The notes: generated from the sequence alone by a model not told the origin. 64,000 nucleotides of DNA from Echinicola rosea (GCF_005281475.1 NZ_CP040106.1:2508501-2572500); one strand, 5' to 3'; positions 24,653 through 32,760 are shown, counted from the first letter of the stretch. A program made the numbers and translations.

Positions 24653-25014
24653 ATGAGTTTGACAAAAGAAATAGTACTTTTAATAACCTGAGCTCGACTT
24701 AATTTTAGTATAAAAAGCGTCATTGCGAACCCTTTTTAGGAGGATGTGGGTTGGAAAAGGGTGTGGCAACTCGCCGCGGCGAGCTGCCACGGCTTCCACC
24801 CGCTCAGGCCTACCTCCAAGCCTCGCAGTGACGGTTTTATAATCGAACTGAGGTTTTAATATTTAGCGGAGTGTTGGTCATTTTGGCGAAGCTAACGCTC
24901 CAATACGAATGGGTGTCCACAGACAGTGTGAATGTTTTGTTTTTGATGCCTGTGCTTATTGTTGTTTTTGACTTGGTCAGAGAAAAGTGGAAGAGAAGTA
25001 AGTGCGGGAAATAA
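24653..25014 (+). pseudogene. Two-helix small membrane protein gene interrupted by a MITE-like element
   Basis: The 5' part (24653-24685) encodes MSLTKEIVLLI and is then broken by the element at 24686-24853. The 3' part starts at 24862 and encodes FSGVLVILAKLTLQYEWVS with a second helix (VNVLFLMPVLIVVFDLV) and the basic tail REKWKRSKCGK. Removing the element and one copy of the 8-bp duplication TTTTAATA joins both parts in frame as a 61-residue two-helix protein with a basic tail, like its neighbours at 22194 and 25042. As it stands the frame stops three bases into the element's reading (TGA at 24689). Confidence 0.75.
24686..24853. mobile_element. 168-bp MITE-like element with 8-bp target duplication
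   Basis: The element has imperfect terminal inverted repeats (ACCTGAGCTCGACTTAA against the reverse of ATAATCGAACTGAGG), inner paired arms (GCGTCATTGCGA and TCGCAGTGACGG) and a perfect central palindrome CTCGCCGCGGCGAG at 24770-24783, so it folds into one long hairpin. It is flanked on both sides by TTTTAATA (24678-24685 and 24854-24861), the mark of transposition. It has no gene of its own, so a transposase elsewhere in the genome must move it. The related copy is at 8324-8487. Confidence 0.82.
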
Positions 25015-25041
25015 ACATCAAGAAAGTTGTCCGGCAAGGCC

Positions 25042-25218
25042 ATGAAAAAAGCTCAGATTGAAGATTTTATTTTGCTCCTAATCCTATTGGCCAGCGTGCT
25101 GTACATGGTGTTTTGGGGCTCCTTTTTGGCAGATGAACTTTATTCCAGAATGGCGAGGCTGATGTTTGGAATGTCGGTAATTATGCTGATTTTTCGGAAT
25201 CGGCGGCGTAAACAATAG
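25042..25218 (+). CDS. Two-helix small membrane protein, candidate immunity protein, 58 aa
   Basis: MKKAQIEDFILLLILLASVL opens the protein; helix 1 covers about residues 9-27, the loop is FLADELYSRMAR, helix 2 is about residues 39-50 (LMFGMSVIMLIF) and a strongly basic tail RNRRRKQ ends it. Topology and size match the interrupted gene just upstream, of which it may be a distant paralogue. It starts 27 bases after that gene's end and closes the island; repeat copy D follows eight bases after the stop. Function is assigned only by context. Confidence 0.5.
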   Translation: MKKAQIEDFILLLILLASVLYMVFWGSFLADELYSRMARLMFGMSVIMLIFRNRRRKQ

Positions 25219-25225
25219 GTGTCGT

Positions 25226-25275
25226 AAAAGTCTGGAGACTTTTTTCAGTTTGGGTCCAAGTCCTAGACTTGGACC
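25226..25275. repeat. Double-hairpin interspersed repeat, copy D
   Basis: AAAAGTCTGGAGACTTTT and GGTCCAAGTCctAGACTTGGACC form the two hairpins of the family, without the 135-bp right part of copies B and C. It separates the rightward island genes from the leftward bat genes and can serve as a two-way terminator. With copy A it brackets the island. Confidence 0.65.
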
Positions 25276-25332
25276 AGTTGTCGTGGGGTATAAGACAATT
25301 TTACGCTCCAATAGTTTGGCGTTCCATCTTCA

Positions 25333-26379
25333 CTAGTCCAATAGGAAATTGTTGACAAAGGTGCTTTTCAGCCCCAGCCAGATGAAGAAGAAAATAACGC
25401 CCAAGAAAAGGTATGGACGATAGAAATCCTGGGTCTCTTTGTAGCGGGATTCTAAGATTTCTGCTTTTTCCATTTGGTCGATCTGTTCGAAGATGTTTTC
25501 CAGGGCCTTATCATCCGAGGCTCTGAAAAACTGCCCTTTGCCGATTCTTGCCAAGTCGCGAAGGGTAGTCTCATTCAGGTAGGATTCTACCATTTGTGGC
25601 CTTCCAAAGAAATCGGTGCCATACGGAACCATACCATCTTTTCCTACGGCAATAGTGTAGATCTTGATGTCCATAGCCTCTGCTAGTTCTGCTGCAAATG
25701 TGGGATCCACGTTTCCGGCATTATTGTCTCCATCACTGAGAAGTACCATCACTTTTGACTTGGAGTCGGACTCGCGCATACGGTTGGTGGCGGTGGCCAC
25801 AGCACTCCCAATCGCAGTGCCTTTGGCATCCATCATATCGAATGAAATGTCGTCAATAAGATCAGTAAGTAGCTCGTAATCAGTAGTGAGGGGTGCCAAT
25901 GAAAATGCCTCTCCTGCGAAGATTACCATCCCTATCCGATCTCCAAATCGGCCATTGATAAAGTCGATGGCGGTGGATTTGGCGGCTTCTAGCCTGTTGG
26001 GTTCGAAGTCCTGCAAGTCCATGGATTCAGAGATGTCCATGACCAACATAATGTCAATACCCTCTGTGGATTGTTCCACTTTTTCATTAGATCGCTGTGG
26101 ACGCGCTAGGGCGATGATCACCATAGCGAGGGTCAGCATAAAAAACAGGGTTGGTACCAAGCGCAAATACGTCCATGGATTGCTGTTGGATACGCTCCCT
26201 GGAAGTGAAAGCTCGAGAGAAGGATTTTTAATGAATTTGGTTAATTTCCTTATCAGCAGGATCAAGGGGACAATCCATAGCAGGTGCAGTACCCACGGAT
26301 TTTTCCATTCGTATGAGCGGAAGGTTTCCGGTAAAAACCAACTCCATGAAAACCAATCAATGATATTATTTGCGTTCAT
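25333..26379 (-). CDS. batA: BatA-type VWA-domain membrane protein, 348 aa
   Basis: BatA proteins are inner-membrane proteins with a von Willebrand A domain, part of the Bacteroidota aerotolerance (Bat) cluster thought to work with a MoxR ATPase in protein assembly. Two N-terminal helices (about residues 28-42 and 70-87), the VWA domain with metal site MLVMDISESMDLQDF, and a C-terminal helix (PYLFLGVIFFFIWLGL) are visible; DGDNNAGNVDP completes the metal motif. Start ATG at 26379 lies within the end of the preceding gene (14-base overlap). BatB, BatC and BatD, which often follow, are not downstream; the accessory island begins there instead. Confidence 0.87.
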   Translation of the reverse strand: MNANNIIDWFSWSWFLPETFRSYEWKNPWVLHLLWIVPLILLIRKLTKFIKNPSLELSLPGSVSNSNPWTYLRLVPTLFFMLTLAMVIIALARPQRSNEKVEQSTEGIDIMLVMDISESMDLQDFEPNRLEAAKSTAIDFINGRFGDRIGMVIFAGEAFSLAPLTTDYELLTDLIDDISFDMMDAKGTAIGSAVATATNRMRESDSKSKVMVLLSDGDNNAGNVDPTFAAELAEAMDIKIYTIAVGKDGMVPYGTDFFGRPQMVESYLNETTLRDLARIGKGQFFRASDDKALENIFEQIDQMEKAEILESRYKETQDFYRPYLFLGVIFFFIWLGLKSTFVNNFLLD

Positions 26380-27289
26380 GGATTTCTTTTACTTTTTGGT
26401 TGTACATGTCCACACAGACAGCTTTTAGCTTATCGGCTGTAGCCACAATGTCCTCAGCCGGCCTGTTGGCATAAATGATGATTTCGATTTTTCTAAAGTC
26501 AGTTAACAGCGATGGCTGTTCCAGGTATTCGGCGATTTCTGTGGCCGTCCATTCTTTGTATGGCTTGTTTGTGAGCTGTTCCATATAATCCCTCCATAGC
26601 CAAAGTACTTCTTCGGCGGTTTGCAGGGAAGGAGCGGATTGAAGTGATTGAATGGAAGTGTCCCATTTTTTGAGGAATGTACTATGCTGCTTTTTCAGGC
26701 GTCCGGCAGCCCATCTTTGTTGGATTTTCTTTCCAAACAGCAATAAAACAGCTACGCCTATTACTAGAACAATTCCTATGAAAATCAGCAAATAGGGATA
26801 GTTAAAATCCTTTTCGATAGGCATGTACTTGTCATTGTCCTTAAAGGTCAGTTCTTCGGGAAGCGGATCGATGGTAAGCTGAAGTGCTAGTTCATCTTGT
26901 GGTGCATAATGAACGATGCTATCGTATTTGAGGATTTCAAACACCGGCAATGCATAGGTTTTTACAGAATCCAGTGAGAAATTGGAAAGAAAGTAGATCG
27001 CACTGTCTTGTGTGATGCTGTCAGGGGTATAGGAGGTAAAGGTCTGCTTTTCCAGAAATGAAAAGTCCCTGTATTGAAAAGATGAATCAGGAAATACAAT
27101 ATTCATTTCTGAAGGATATTCAGCCTTTAGGACATAGCCGATACGTTCGCCCAGCTTGGCGGAATCCTGCATAAAGTACCCATCCACTTTGAGTCCTTGG
27201 GGCTGACCTTGCGCCCATCCCTTGACCGGAAGTGAAAGGCTGAGTACTGCAAATAAATAACTTAGAATAAATGCGTTGATTTTACCCAC
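26366..27289 (-). CDS. BatD-like membrane protein of the Bat cluster, 307 aa
   Basis: The protein has a signal peptide (LFAVLSLSLPVKGWAQ), a periplasmic beta-rich domain with the family opening KVDGYFMQDSAKLGERIGYV, one membrane helix near residues 165-187 (YLLIFIGIVLVIGVAVLLLF) and a cytosolic helical part (WLWRDYMEQLTNKPYKEWTA). This resembles the BatD/DUF4381-type component that lies between DUF58 and BatA genes in Cytophagia. It starts with GTG at 27289, eight bases before the end of the DUF58 gene, and overlaps BatA by 14 bases, so the three are tightly coupled. Function is known only as part of the cluster. Confidence 0.75.
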   Translation of the reverse strand: MGKINAFILSYLFAVLSLSLPVKGWAQGQPQGLKVDGYFMQDSAKLGERIGYVLKAEYPSEMNIVFPDSSFQYRDFSFLEKQTFTSYTPDSITQDSAIYFLSNFSLDSVKTYALPVFEILKYDSIVHYAPQDELALQLTIDPLPEELTFKDNDKYMPIEKDFNYPYLLIFIGIVLVIGVAVLLLFGKKIQQRWAAGRLKKQHSTFLKKWDTSIQSLQSAPSLQTAEEVLWLWRDYMEQLTNKPYKEWTATEIAEYLEQPSLLTDFRKIEIIIYANRPAEDIVATADKLKAVCVDMYNQKVKEIHERK

Positions 27290-28160
27290 GTTTCATGGAT
27301 TTATTTCTATACCTAAACAATTCTATCAGAGGAAGTACGATGTCCTCACGGGTGTCTATGGGAAGATAATTGACTTGGTTTTTCTTGCATAGCTCTTTTA
27401 ATGTGTTTCTTTCTTCCGAAAAGGTTTCGGCAATTTTACGTGAAAAGCTGCCAAAAGCGGTGTTGACCCAAGTGGTCTTTCCCTCTTCTTTGTCAAATAC
27501 TGGGATGATGCCGAGAGAGGGCAGTGCTGATTCACGCGGATCGGTCACCTGAATGGCTACGACATCATGTTTTTCGCCCATAGCTTTTAGCGACCGGTGG
27601 TAATTTTCATCGATAAAATCCGAGATGATGATAATGATGCTTCGTTTTTTAATCAGGTTCAGGGCAAAGGAAAACATTTCATTAAGATCCGTTTTCAGCG
27701 ACTTGTTTTCATGGTTGAAAATTCCCCGGATCACCTTTACTCCTTGCCTAGGACCTTTGCCGGGAAGGATTATCTTTTCTTTTTGGTCAGAAAAGGAAAT
27801 AAGGCCTACTTGACTGCCTTCGTGAATGGCAGCAAGGGTAAGTACACCTGCGATTTCTTTGCCCAAGTCGATCTTTTTGCGGCGTTCGTCACCAATGTCT
27901 TGGGATCCGGAAATATCCAACAGAAAATACACCGATTGGTCTTTGTCTTCCCGGAAGGTTTTTACGAATGCCCCGTGGCCTTTGGCAGATACTTTCCACT
28001 CAATCGTCCGGACATCGTCGCCATACTGGTAAGGCCTCAGGTCATCAAACTCCAGGCCTGCGCCTTTAAATATAGATTGATAATCCCCTTGAAGGTGGTT
28101 ATTGGCCACTTTCCGGATCATTATTTCGTATTTCCTGAGTTTTTTCAGCAGTTGATTCAT
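27282..28160 (-). CDS. DUF58 domain protein of the Bat cluster, 292 aa
   Basis: DUF58 proteins are VWA-related and accompany MoxR AAA ATPases. The hallmark block GAGLEFDDLRPYQYGDDVRT and IEWKVSAKGHGAFVKTFRED near residues 32-72 is clear, and the VWA-like part begins VYFLLDISGSQDIGDE. No membrane helix is seen, so it is cytosolic or peripheral. It is the first gene of the three-gene leftward operon; a moxR gene usually comes before it but here the region upstream holds a divergent lipoprotein gene. Start ATG at 28160. The reason for the missing MoxR may be that it is elsewhere in the chromosome. Confidence 0.87.
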   Translation of the reverse strand: MNQLLKKLRKYEIMIRKVANNHLQGDYQSIFKGAGLEFDDLRPYQYGDDVRTIEWKVSAKGHGAFVKTFREDKDQSVYFLLDISGSQDIGDERRKKIDLGKEIAGVLTLAAIHEGSQVGLISFSDQKEKIILPGKGPRQGVKVIRGIFNHENKSLKTDLNEMFSFALNLIKKRSIIIIISDFIDENYHRSLKAMGEKHDVVAIQVTDPRESALPSLGIIPVFDKEEGKTTWVNTAFGSFSRKIAETFSEERNTLKELCKKNQVNYLPIDTREDIVLPLIELFRYRNKSMKRG

Positions 28161-28268
28161 GGGCGGTTTTATTCCGAAGGCCTAAATTTAATGGACTCCT
28201 TTGAATAATAAAACGAGTAATGGCTAACATATTACCTAAATTTCAACGGAAATGGCTAATTTTGAATT

Positions 28269-28610
28269 GTGAAAAAGACAATATTCTTCTTCGTTTTCGT
28301 GATTGGGGTCATTTCATGTGATGATGACCAGGCCCCAAATTACCTGCTTTCTGAGAATGAGATGGTGGGAATAATGGTGGATATCCATATGGCCGAAGGA
28401 ATGGCCAGTTCATTGCCTGTATCCTATGACTCTTCCAAAAAGCTGTATCCACTTTTTGAAAACCGTGTTTTCGAAAAGCACCACGTGGCCGATACGACTT
28501 ACACAAAGAGCTTGGAGTATTATTTGAGGGATACCGAAAAGATGAAGGAACTGTACAGCCGCGTGATCGACTCCTTGAACGTGAAAGAAAAAGTCGGACA
28601 AGAAGACTGA
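28269..28610 (+). CDS. DUF4296 lipoprotein, 113 aa
   Basis: The protein starts with GTG at 28269 and has a lipoprotein signal peptide ending VISC, so it is anchored in the envelope. The mature part has the family opening LLSENEMVGIMVDIHMAEGM, and near the C-terminus YYLRDTEKMKELYSRVIDSL. DUF4296 proteins are specific to Bacteroidota and have no known function. It is divergent from the Bat operon and 105 bases ahead of mutS2, with which it may share a promoter region but probably not a transcript. Length is typical. Confidence 0.8.
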   Translation: MKKTIFFFVFVIGVISCDDDQAPNYLLSENEMVGIMVDIHMAEGMASSLPVSYDSSKKLYPLFENRVFEKHHVADTTYTKSLEYYLRDTEKMKELYSRVIDSLNVKEKVGQED

Positions 28611-28715
28611 AAAGTGAGCGGTACAAGTAGCCAGGGTGTCATGTTCTCACATTCCATCTGTGTACTATCAGGGCCAAATAACGAGTAACTATTAGCGAAT
28701 AACTAATTTTGACGT

Positions 28716-31109
28716 ATGCAATATCCGGATAATCTTGAAACCAAGATTAATTTCGATAAAATAAAAGAATGGATCAGGGAGGAGTGTAGCAGTGCACTGG
28801 GAACAGCAATGGTGGAGAAGGTGGCCTTTTCCCATGATATAAATCTGCTAAACAAGCTGTTGGACCAAACGGAAGAATTTCGCCAGATATTGATCTCCGG
28901 TGATCTTTTTCCTTCATCCAACTATTTGAATATTTATCCCTATCTGGAAAAGGCGAAAATAGAAGGCACATTTTTGTATGAGGATGACTTTCACGAGATC
29001 AAACTTTCGCTGATTACACTCAAAGAGTGTGTTGATTTTTTTAGCAAAAATGAAGAGGAATACCCCCAATTGTTCCAGTTGATCGGAATGGTGGCACTCG
29101 ATAACAGTCTGTTGCGGGCCATTGAGCGCGTGTTGAACGATAAAGGCAAAATCAAGGACAATGCAACGCGGGAACTTGGCCTGATCCGTGGGCAGATCAT
29201 TTATGAAGAAAACCGCCTAAGAAAGGTGCTGGATAGGATTTTTCGAGAGGCCAAAGCGAAAGGGCTGACACCGGATGACGCATCCATCACCATCCGTGGC
29301 GGACGAATGGTGATGCCTGTTTTGGCCGAAAATAAACGAAAAATCAAAGGCTTTGTCCATGATGAATCGGCTACGGGACAGACGGTTTTTCTGGAACCCG
29401 CTGAGGTATTGGATATCAATAATGAGCTGAAGGAACTAGAGTACATGGAGCGCAGGGAGGTGCAGAAAATTTTGATGCAGCTCACAGATACCTTGAGGCC
29501 CTTTATTCCGGAGTTGAAAAGTGCCTATAAATTTCTGGGTATGGTGGATTTTATCCGTGCCAAGGCACGGCTGGCCCTGAAGATGGATGCCAGCAAACCC
29601 ACTCTTCAGAAAGAGAAGATCATCGAATGGTACAATGCCCGCCATCCTGTGCTGCAGCATGCGTTGAAGCAGCAAAATAGGCCGATTGTTCCGCTAAATA
29701 TTCATTTGGACCATAATAGTCGCTTACTGGTGATCTCTGGGCCCAATGCCGGCGGAAAATCTGTTACGCTAAAAACCGTTTCACTGGTTCAGTACATGCT
29801 TCAGTGTGGTCTGCTGGTGCCGATGGATCCACATTCAAAATGTTCTGTTTTTCATCATTTCTTTATTGATATCGGGGATGAGCAGAATATCGAAAATGAC
29901 CTGAGCACGTACAGCTCCCATTTGATGAGCATGAAGTATTTTACGCAGTTTGCGGATAAGAAAACCATTTTTTTTATCGATGAGTTTGGTACGGGAACTG
30001 AGCCGCAGTTTGGGGGCGCGATAGCAGAGTCAATTTTGTTGGCACTGAACAAATCCGGTGCCTACGGGGTCGTGACCACTCATTATGGTAATTTGAAGCA
30101 GATTGCAGCCAAAAACCAAGGCATGACCAATGGTGCGATGCGCTTTGATATCGAAAAATTGGAGCCACTTTACCAGCTGGATATAGGCAAACCAGGGAGT
30201 TCTTTTGCACTGGAAATCGCCACTAAGATCGGGATTCAAAAGGATATCATCGGCTATGCCAAGGCACAGATCGGTGATGAGCGGGTTCGGTACGATAAAC
30301 TCCTCAATAAGCTGGAATCCGATAAGAACAAATACGAGCAATTGATCCTGGAAGCGCAGCGTAAAGAGAGGCTTTTGACGCAGCGGCTCAAAGAGTATAA
30401 TGAGCTAAAGGAAACCGTCGATAGCAATAAGAAGCAATTGATCCATCAAGCCAAGCTGGAAGCAAAAGGGATCTTGGACGGAGCCAACCAAAAGATAGAG
30501 GAGACCATTCGATCTATAAAGGAAAATAAAGCTGATAAAGAAGTGACCAAGAAGCTTCGGCAGGATTTGGAACGTCATAAGGACAAGGTAAAACCAGATA
30601 AGACCTTTAAGCCCAAGAAAGGCTCAGAGGAAATAAAAGTGGTAAGTGGAATTATAGCGGTAGGGGACTATGTTCGGTTAAAGGATAATGGGGCCGTGGC
30701 TGAAGTTTTGGCTATCCGAAATAAGGATGTAGAGATCAGTATCGGTGATCTGAAATCCAATGTCAAGCTCAACAGGCTGGAAAAAGTATCCAAAACTGCC
30801 ATGAAGAAGGAAAAGAAAACCATCGCAGCAAGATCTACTTTCGATACTACCTCTAAGATGCGAGACTTTTCCCCAAATTTGGACCTAAGGGGTAGAAGAG
30901 GAGAGGAAATTTTACCGATAGTCCAGAATTTTGTGGATGAGGGATATATGCTTGGGGTAAAAGACTTGCGGATTGTTCATGGCAAAGGGGATGGAATCCT
31001 GAGGGAGATTACCCGTAATTTGCTTCGGTCCATGCCTTCTGTGGGCAAATATGAAGACGAACATGCTGATCGTGGCGGATCTGGGGTCACATTGGTTACC
31101 TTGAAGTAA
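28716..31109 (+). CDS. mutS2: Endonuclease MutS2 with Smr domain, 797 aa
   Basis: MutS2 limits homologous recombination and, in some bacteria, acts on collided ribosomes, through its ATPase clamp and Smr nuclease. It has no mismatch-recognition domain I. Visible parts: core helices (residues 1-310), Walker A SGPNAGGKSVTLKT near 347, Walker B IFFIDEFGTGTEPQFGGAIAE, the conserved VTTHYGNLK, a long coiled coil (about 520-640), a KOW-like segment, and the C-terminal Smr domain with LDLRGRRGEEILPIV and IVHGKGDGILR. All motifs are intact. The length agrees with the family (780-800 aa). Start ATG at 28716 is the first in frame. Confidence 0.94.
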   Translation: MQYPDNLETKINFDKIKEWIREECSSALGTAMVEKVAFSHDINLLNKLLDQTEEFRQILISGDLFPSSNYLNIYPYLEKAKIEGTFLYEDDFHEIKLSLITLKECVDFFSKNEEEYPQLFQLIGMVALDNSLLRAIERVLNDKGKIKDNATRELGLIRGQIIYEENRLRKVLDRIFREAKAKGLTPDDASITIRGGRMVMPVLAENKRKIKGFVHDESATGQTVFLEPAEVLDINNELKELEYMERREVQKILMQLTDTLRPFIPELKSAYKFLGMVDFIRAKARLALKMDASKPTLQKEKIIEWYNARHPVLQHALKQQNRPIVPLNIHLDHNSRLLVISGPNAGGKSVTLKTVSLVQYMLQCGLLVPMDPHSKCSVFHHFFIDIGDEQNIENDLSTYSSHLMSMKYFTQFADKKTIFFIDEFGTGTEPQFGGAIAESILLALNKSGAYGVVTTHYGNLKQIAAKNQGMTNGAMRFDIEKLEPLYQLDIGKPGSSFALEIATKIGIQKDIIGYAKAQIGDERVRYDKLLNKLESDKNKYEQLILEAQRKERLLTQRLKEYNELKETVDSNKKQLIHQAKLEAKGILDGANQKIEETIRSIKENKADKEVTKKLRQDLERHKDKVKPDKTFKPKKGSEEIKVVSGIIAVGDYVRLKDNGAVAEVLAIRNKDVEISIGDLKSNVKLNRLEKVSKTAMKKEKKTIAARSTFDTTSKMRDFSPNLDLRGRRGEEILPIVQNFVDEGYMLGVKDLRIVHGKGDGILREITRNLLRSMPSVGKYEDEHADRGGSGVTLVTLK

Positions 31110-31142
31110 GCAATGTGACTTGTCTATGATTTCAGTTTACTT

Positions 31143-31577
31143 TTACTGGGGGATTTTATAGGCCTGTCTGGCCAATAGTTTCCAGGATTCACCATTATTG
31201 CGCCAAATCATCAGTACCCCTATCCTGACATGTCCAGGAATTCCATTATCGTTGGTTTCGGCAACCAAGATATGCCTGGCGATGCCGATATCATCGACAA
31301 CATCATAAGATTGCTCATTTAGGTTGATGGTCACAAAATCTGACGTTCCGGTCATTAATGAAGAAATGAAGGTGCTCTGGTCTTCTTGGCGTCCACTGGA
31401 ATGGCCATAAGACAGTTTTTTGTGCGTCATTGTCTTTAGCTGCGCTTCATCTGGATGGATCATCAGACGGGTGAGGTCCTGAACTGCGTTTACCAGTTTG
31501 ATGCTGTTTTGGGACTGTGCAAAGCTACCAAGGGTGATGCCACAAAGGAAGAAGGTGAAGAGTATCCATTTTGTCAT
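31143..31577 (-). CDS. Secreted DUF4440/NTF2-like protein, 144 aa
   Basis: A signal peptide (WILFTFFLCGITLGSFAQ, cut after AQ near residue 20) is followed by a single NTF2-like alpha-beta domain. The pattern VNAVQDLTRLMIHPDEAQLK begins it and RIGVLMIWRNNGESWKLLAR ends it, as in DUF4440 proteins found in SnoaL-like enzymes and unknown secreted proteins. The usual catalytic residues of SnoaL cyclases cannot be confirmed. The stop lies 33 bases from the end of mutS2 (convergent). It is eight bases downstream of the lipoprotein gene at 31586, so the two are co-transcribed. Confidence 0.75.
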   Translation of the reverse strand: MTKWILFTFFLCGITLGSFAQSQNSIKLVNAVQDLTRLMIHPDEAQLKTMTHKKLSYGHSSGRQEDQSTFISSLMTGTSDFVTINLNEQSYDVVDDIGIARHILVAETNDNGIPGHVRIGVLMIWRNNGESWKLLARQAYKIPQ

Positions 31578-31585
31578 AAGGCAAC

Positions 31586-32062
31586 CTATTTTTTCTCAAG
31601 CATAAATACGTAATCACCGGCCAAGGCGCTTACCCTACCATTTGATGGAGTGGGAACATTAAACTCCAGTCGTAACATATTGCCCTGCCCGGAAAAAGCA
31701 ATTTCTTGTCCTGCAGCAGGTTGAACCCCGCTAAGGGATATTTTGTCAAAGTTGGTGCCTTCAAAGGACCAGCTGCCACTTTCGTCAAACAGTAGATTGC
31801 TGTTCGAAGAAGTATAGGCTTTGTTACTCCCTGATGAAGAAAATATGATCTCGAAATCTGCAAAGTCAGCCGTTTCATCTTGTCCTTTATGGGTGACAAA
31901 ACCCTCATTACCGATTACCCAAGCCTGCACTCCTTCTCCGGTTAATTCTTCAAGGGCGATTTGTTCTTTGGATTTGGATGGGGTAGGCTCGTCATCCCCG
32001 CCGCAAGAAAAAAATGTCATCAAGGCGATAAGGGAACATAAAGCGTAAATTCGTGGTGTCAT
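31586..32062 (-). CDS. Lipoprotein of unknown function, 158 aa
   Basis: The signal peptide ends with the lipobox FFSC, followed by GGDDEPTPSKSKEQ, a flexible linker rich in polar residues. The remaining part is beta-rich (DFADFEIIFSSSGSNKAYTS, then SWSFEGTNFDKISLSG) and ends GDYVFMLEKK, which resembles lipocalin-like DUF5004-type Bacteroidota lipoproteins, though I cannot fix the family. It is probably on the outer or inner membrane surface. Start ATG at 32062. It is followed after eight bases by the NTF2-like gene. Confidence 0.7.
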   Translation of the reverse strand: MTPRIYALCSLIALMTFFSCGGDDEPTPSKSKEQIALEELTGEGVQAWVIGNEGFVTHKGQDETADFADFEIIFSSSGSNKAYTSSNSNLLFDESGSWSFEGTNFDKISLSGVQPAAGQEIAFSGQGNMLRLEFNVPTPSNGRVSALAGDYVFMLEKK

Positions 32063-32121
32063 ATAGCGTGTTTTTTCCGAGTAGTATGAATATGGCTAAA
32101 TATAATCAGATTCATCAAAAG

Positions 32122-32757
32122 TTATCGTGACTTTTTTATCTTGTGATCTTCTATGGAGAGGTGTTCGGTGCAGAATTCGTATTCCCCAGGATCATTGGAA
32201 GCCACAAAAATGGTGCGATCCTGTCCATATGCATGTACCAGTTCTTGGTACCATTCACTCCCCCTGCGATCGAGGTTTGAAGTAGGCTCATCCAGCAGCA
32301 ACAGCGAAGTGTTCGAAAAAAAGCAAAGGCCTAATTTTAGGCGTTGTTTCATGCCTGAGGAGAAATGCGAGACTTGCTTATTGATCGCGTCCTCTAAGTA
32401 CATGACCTTAATCATCTCTTTCAGCTGGATACCTTGGTAAGGTGTTTTGAAATTGAAATGGAAGCCTAGGAGTTCTAGCAATGTGAATTCTTCCGGCAGT
32501 TCCATATAGGGAGCGGAAATGGACAAGTGCCTGTAAACTTCGTTGTCGGATATGCTCCGTTGTTCGAGCGAATATTCGGTCTCGCCTTCGGTAAAAGGAT
32601 TGATTCCGGCAAGACATTTTAGAAAAGTGGACTTGCCGGAACCATTGCTGCCCGTAATGGCGATTTTATCGGTTGGTTTTGCATGCAAGTCAAGGTGTCT
32701 AAAAATCCAGTCATACTGGAATCGTTTTGCTGCATTGGTTAACCTTATTTCGAGCAT
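32122..32757 (-). CDS. ABC transporter ATP-binding protein, 211 aa
   Basis: This is an ABC ATPase domain alone. Walker A is ITGSNGSGKSTFLK (residues 36-49), the signature is VSHFSSGMKQRLKLGLCF, Walker B is LLLLDEPTSNLD, and the switch region is FVASNDPGEYEF, where the usual histidine is replaced by Asn-Asp. No permease gene is adjacent, so its partner lies elsewhere; it resembles CcmA-like single ATPases. It is three bases after lpxA and is the last gene of the lipid A operon, which suggests work in the envelope. A changed H-loop could mean slower hydrolysis. Confidence 0.85.
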   Translation of the reverse strand: MLEIRLTNAAKRFQYDWIFRHLDLHAKPTDKIAITGSNGSGKSTFLKCLAGINPFTEGETEYSLEQRSISDNEVYRHLSISAPYMELPEEFTLLELLGFHFNFKTPYQGIQLKEMIKVMYLEDAINKQVSHFSSGMKQRLKLGLCFFSNTSLLLLDEPTSNLDRRGSEWYQELVHAYGQDRTIFVASNDPGEYEFCTEHLSIEDHKIKKSR

Positions 32758-32760
32758 TTA

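Noticed and set aside
16899..25218. Prophage or integrative element
   Set aside because: No integrase, phage structural gene, tRNA target or matching att sites were found; only short repeats and a toxin-antitoxin pair.
16762..25275. CRISPR array
   Set aside because: The repeats are few, far apart, hairpin-shaped and of different lengths, with genes between them and no cas genes.
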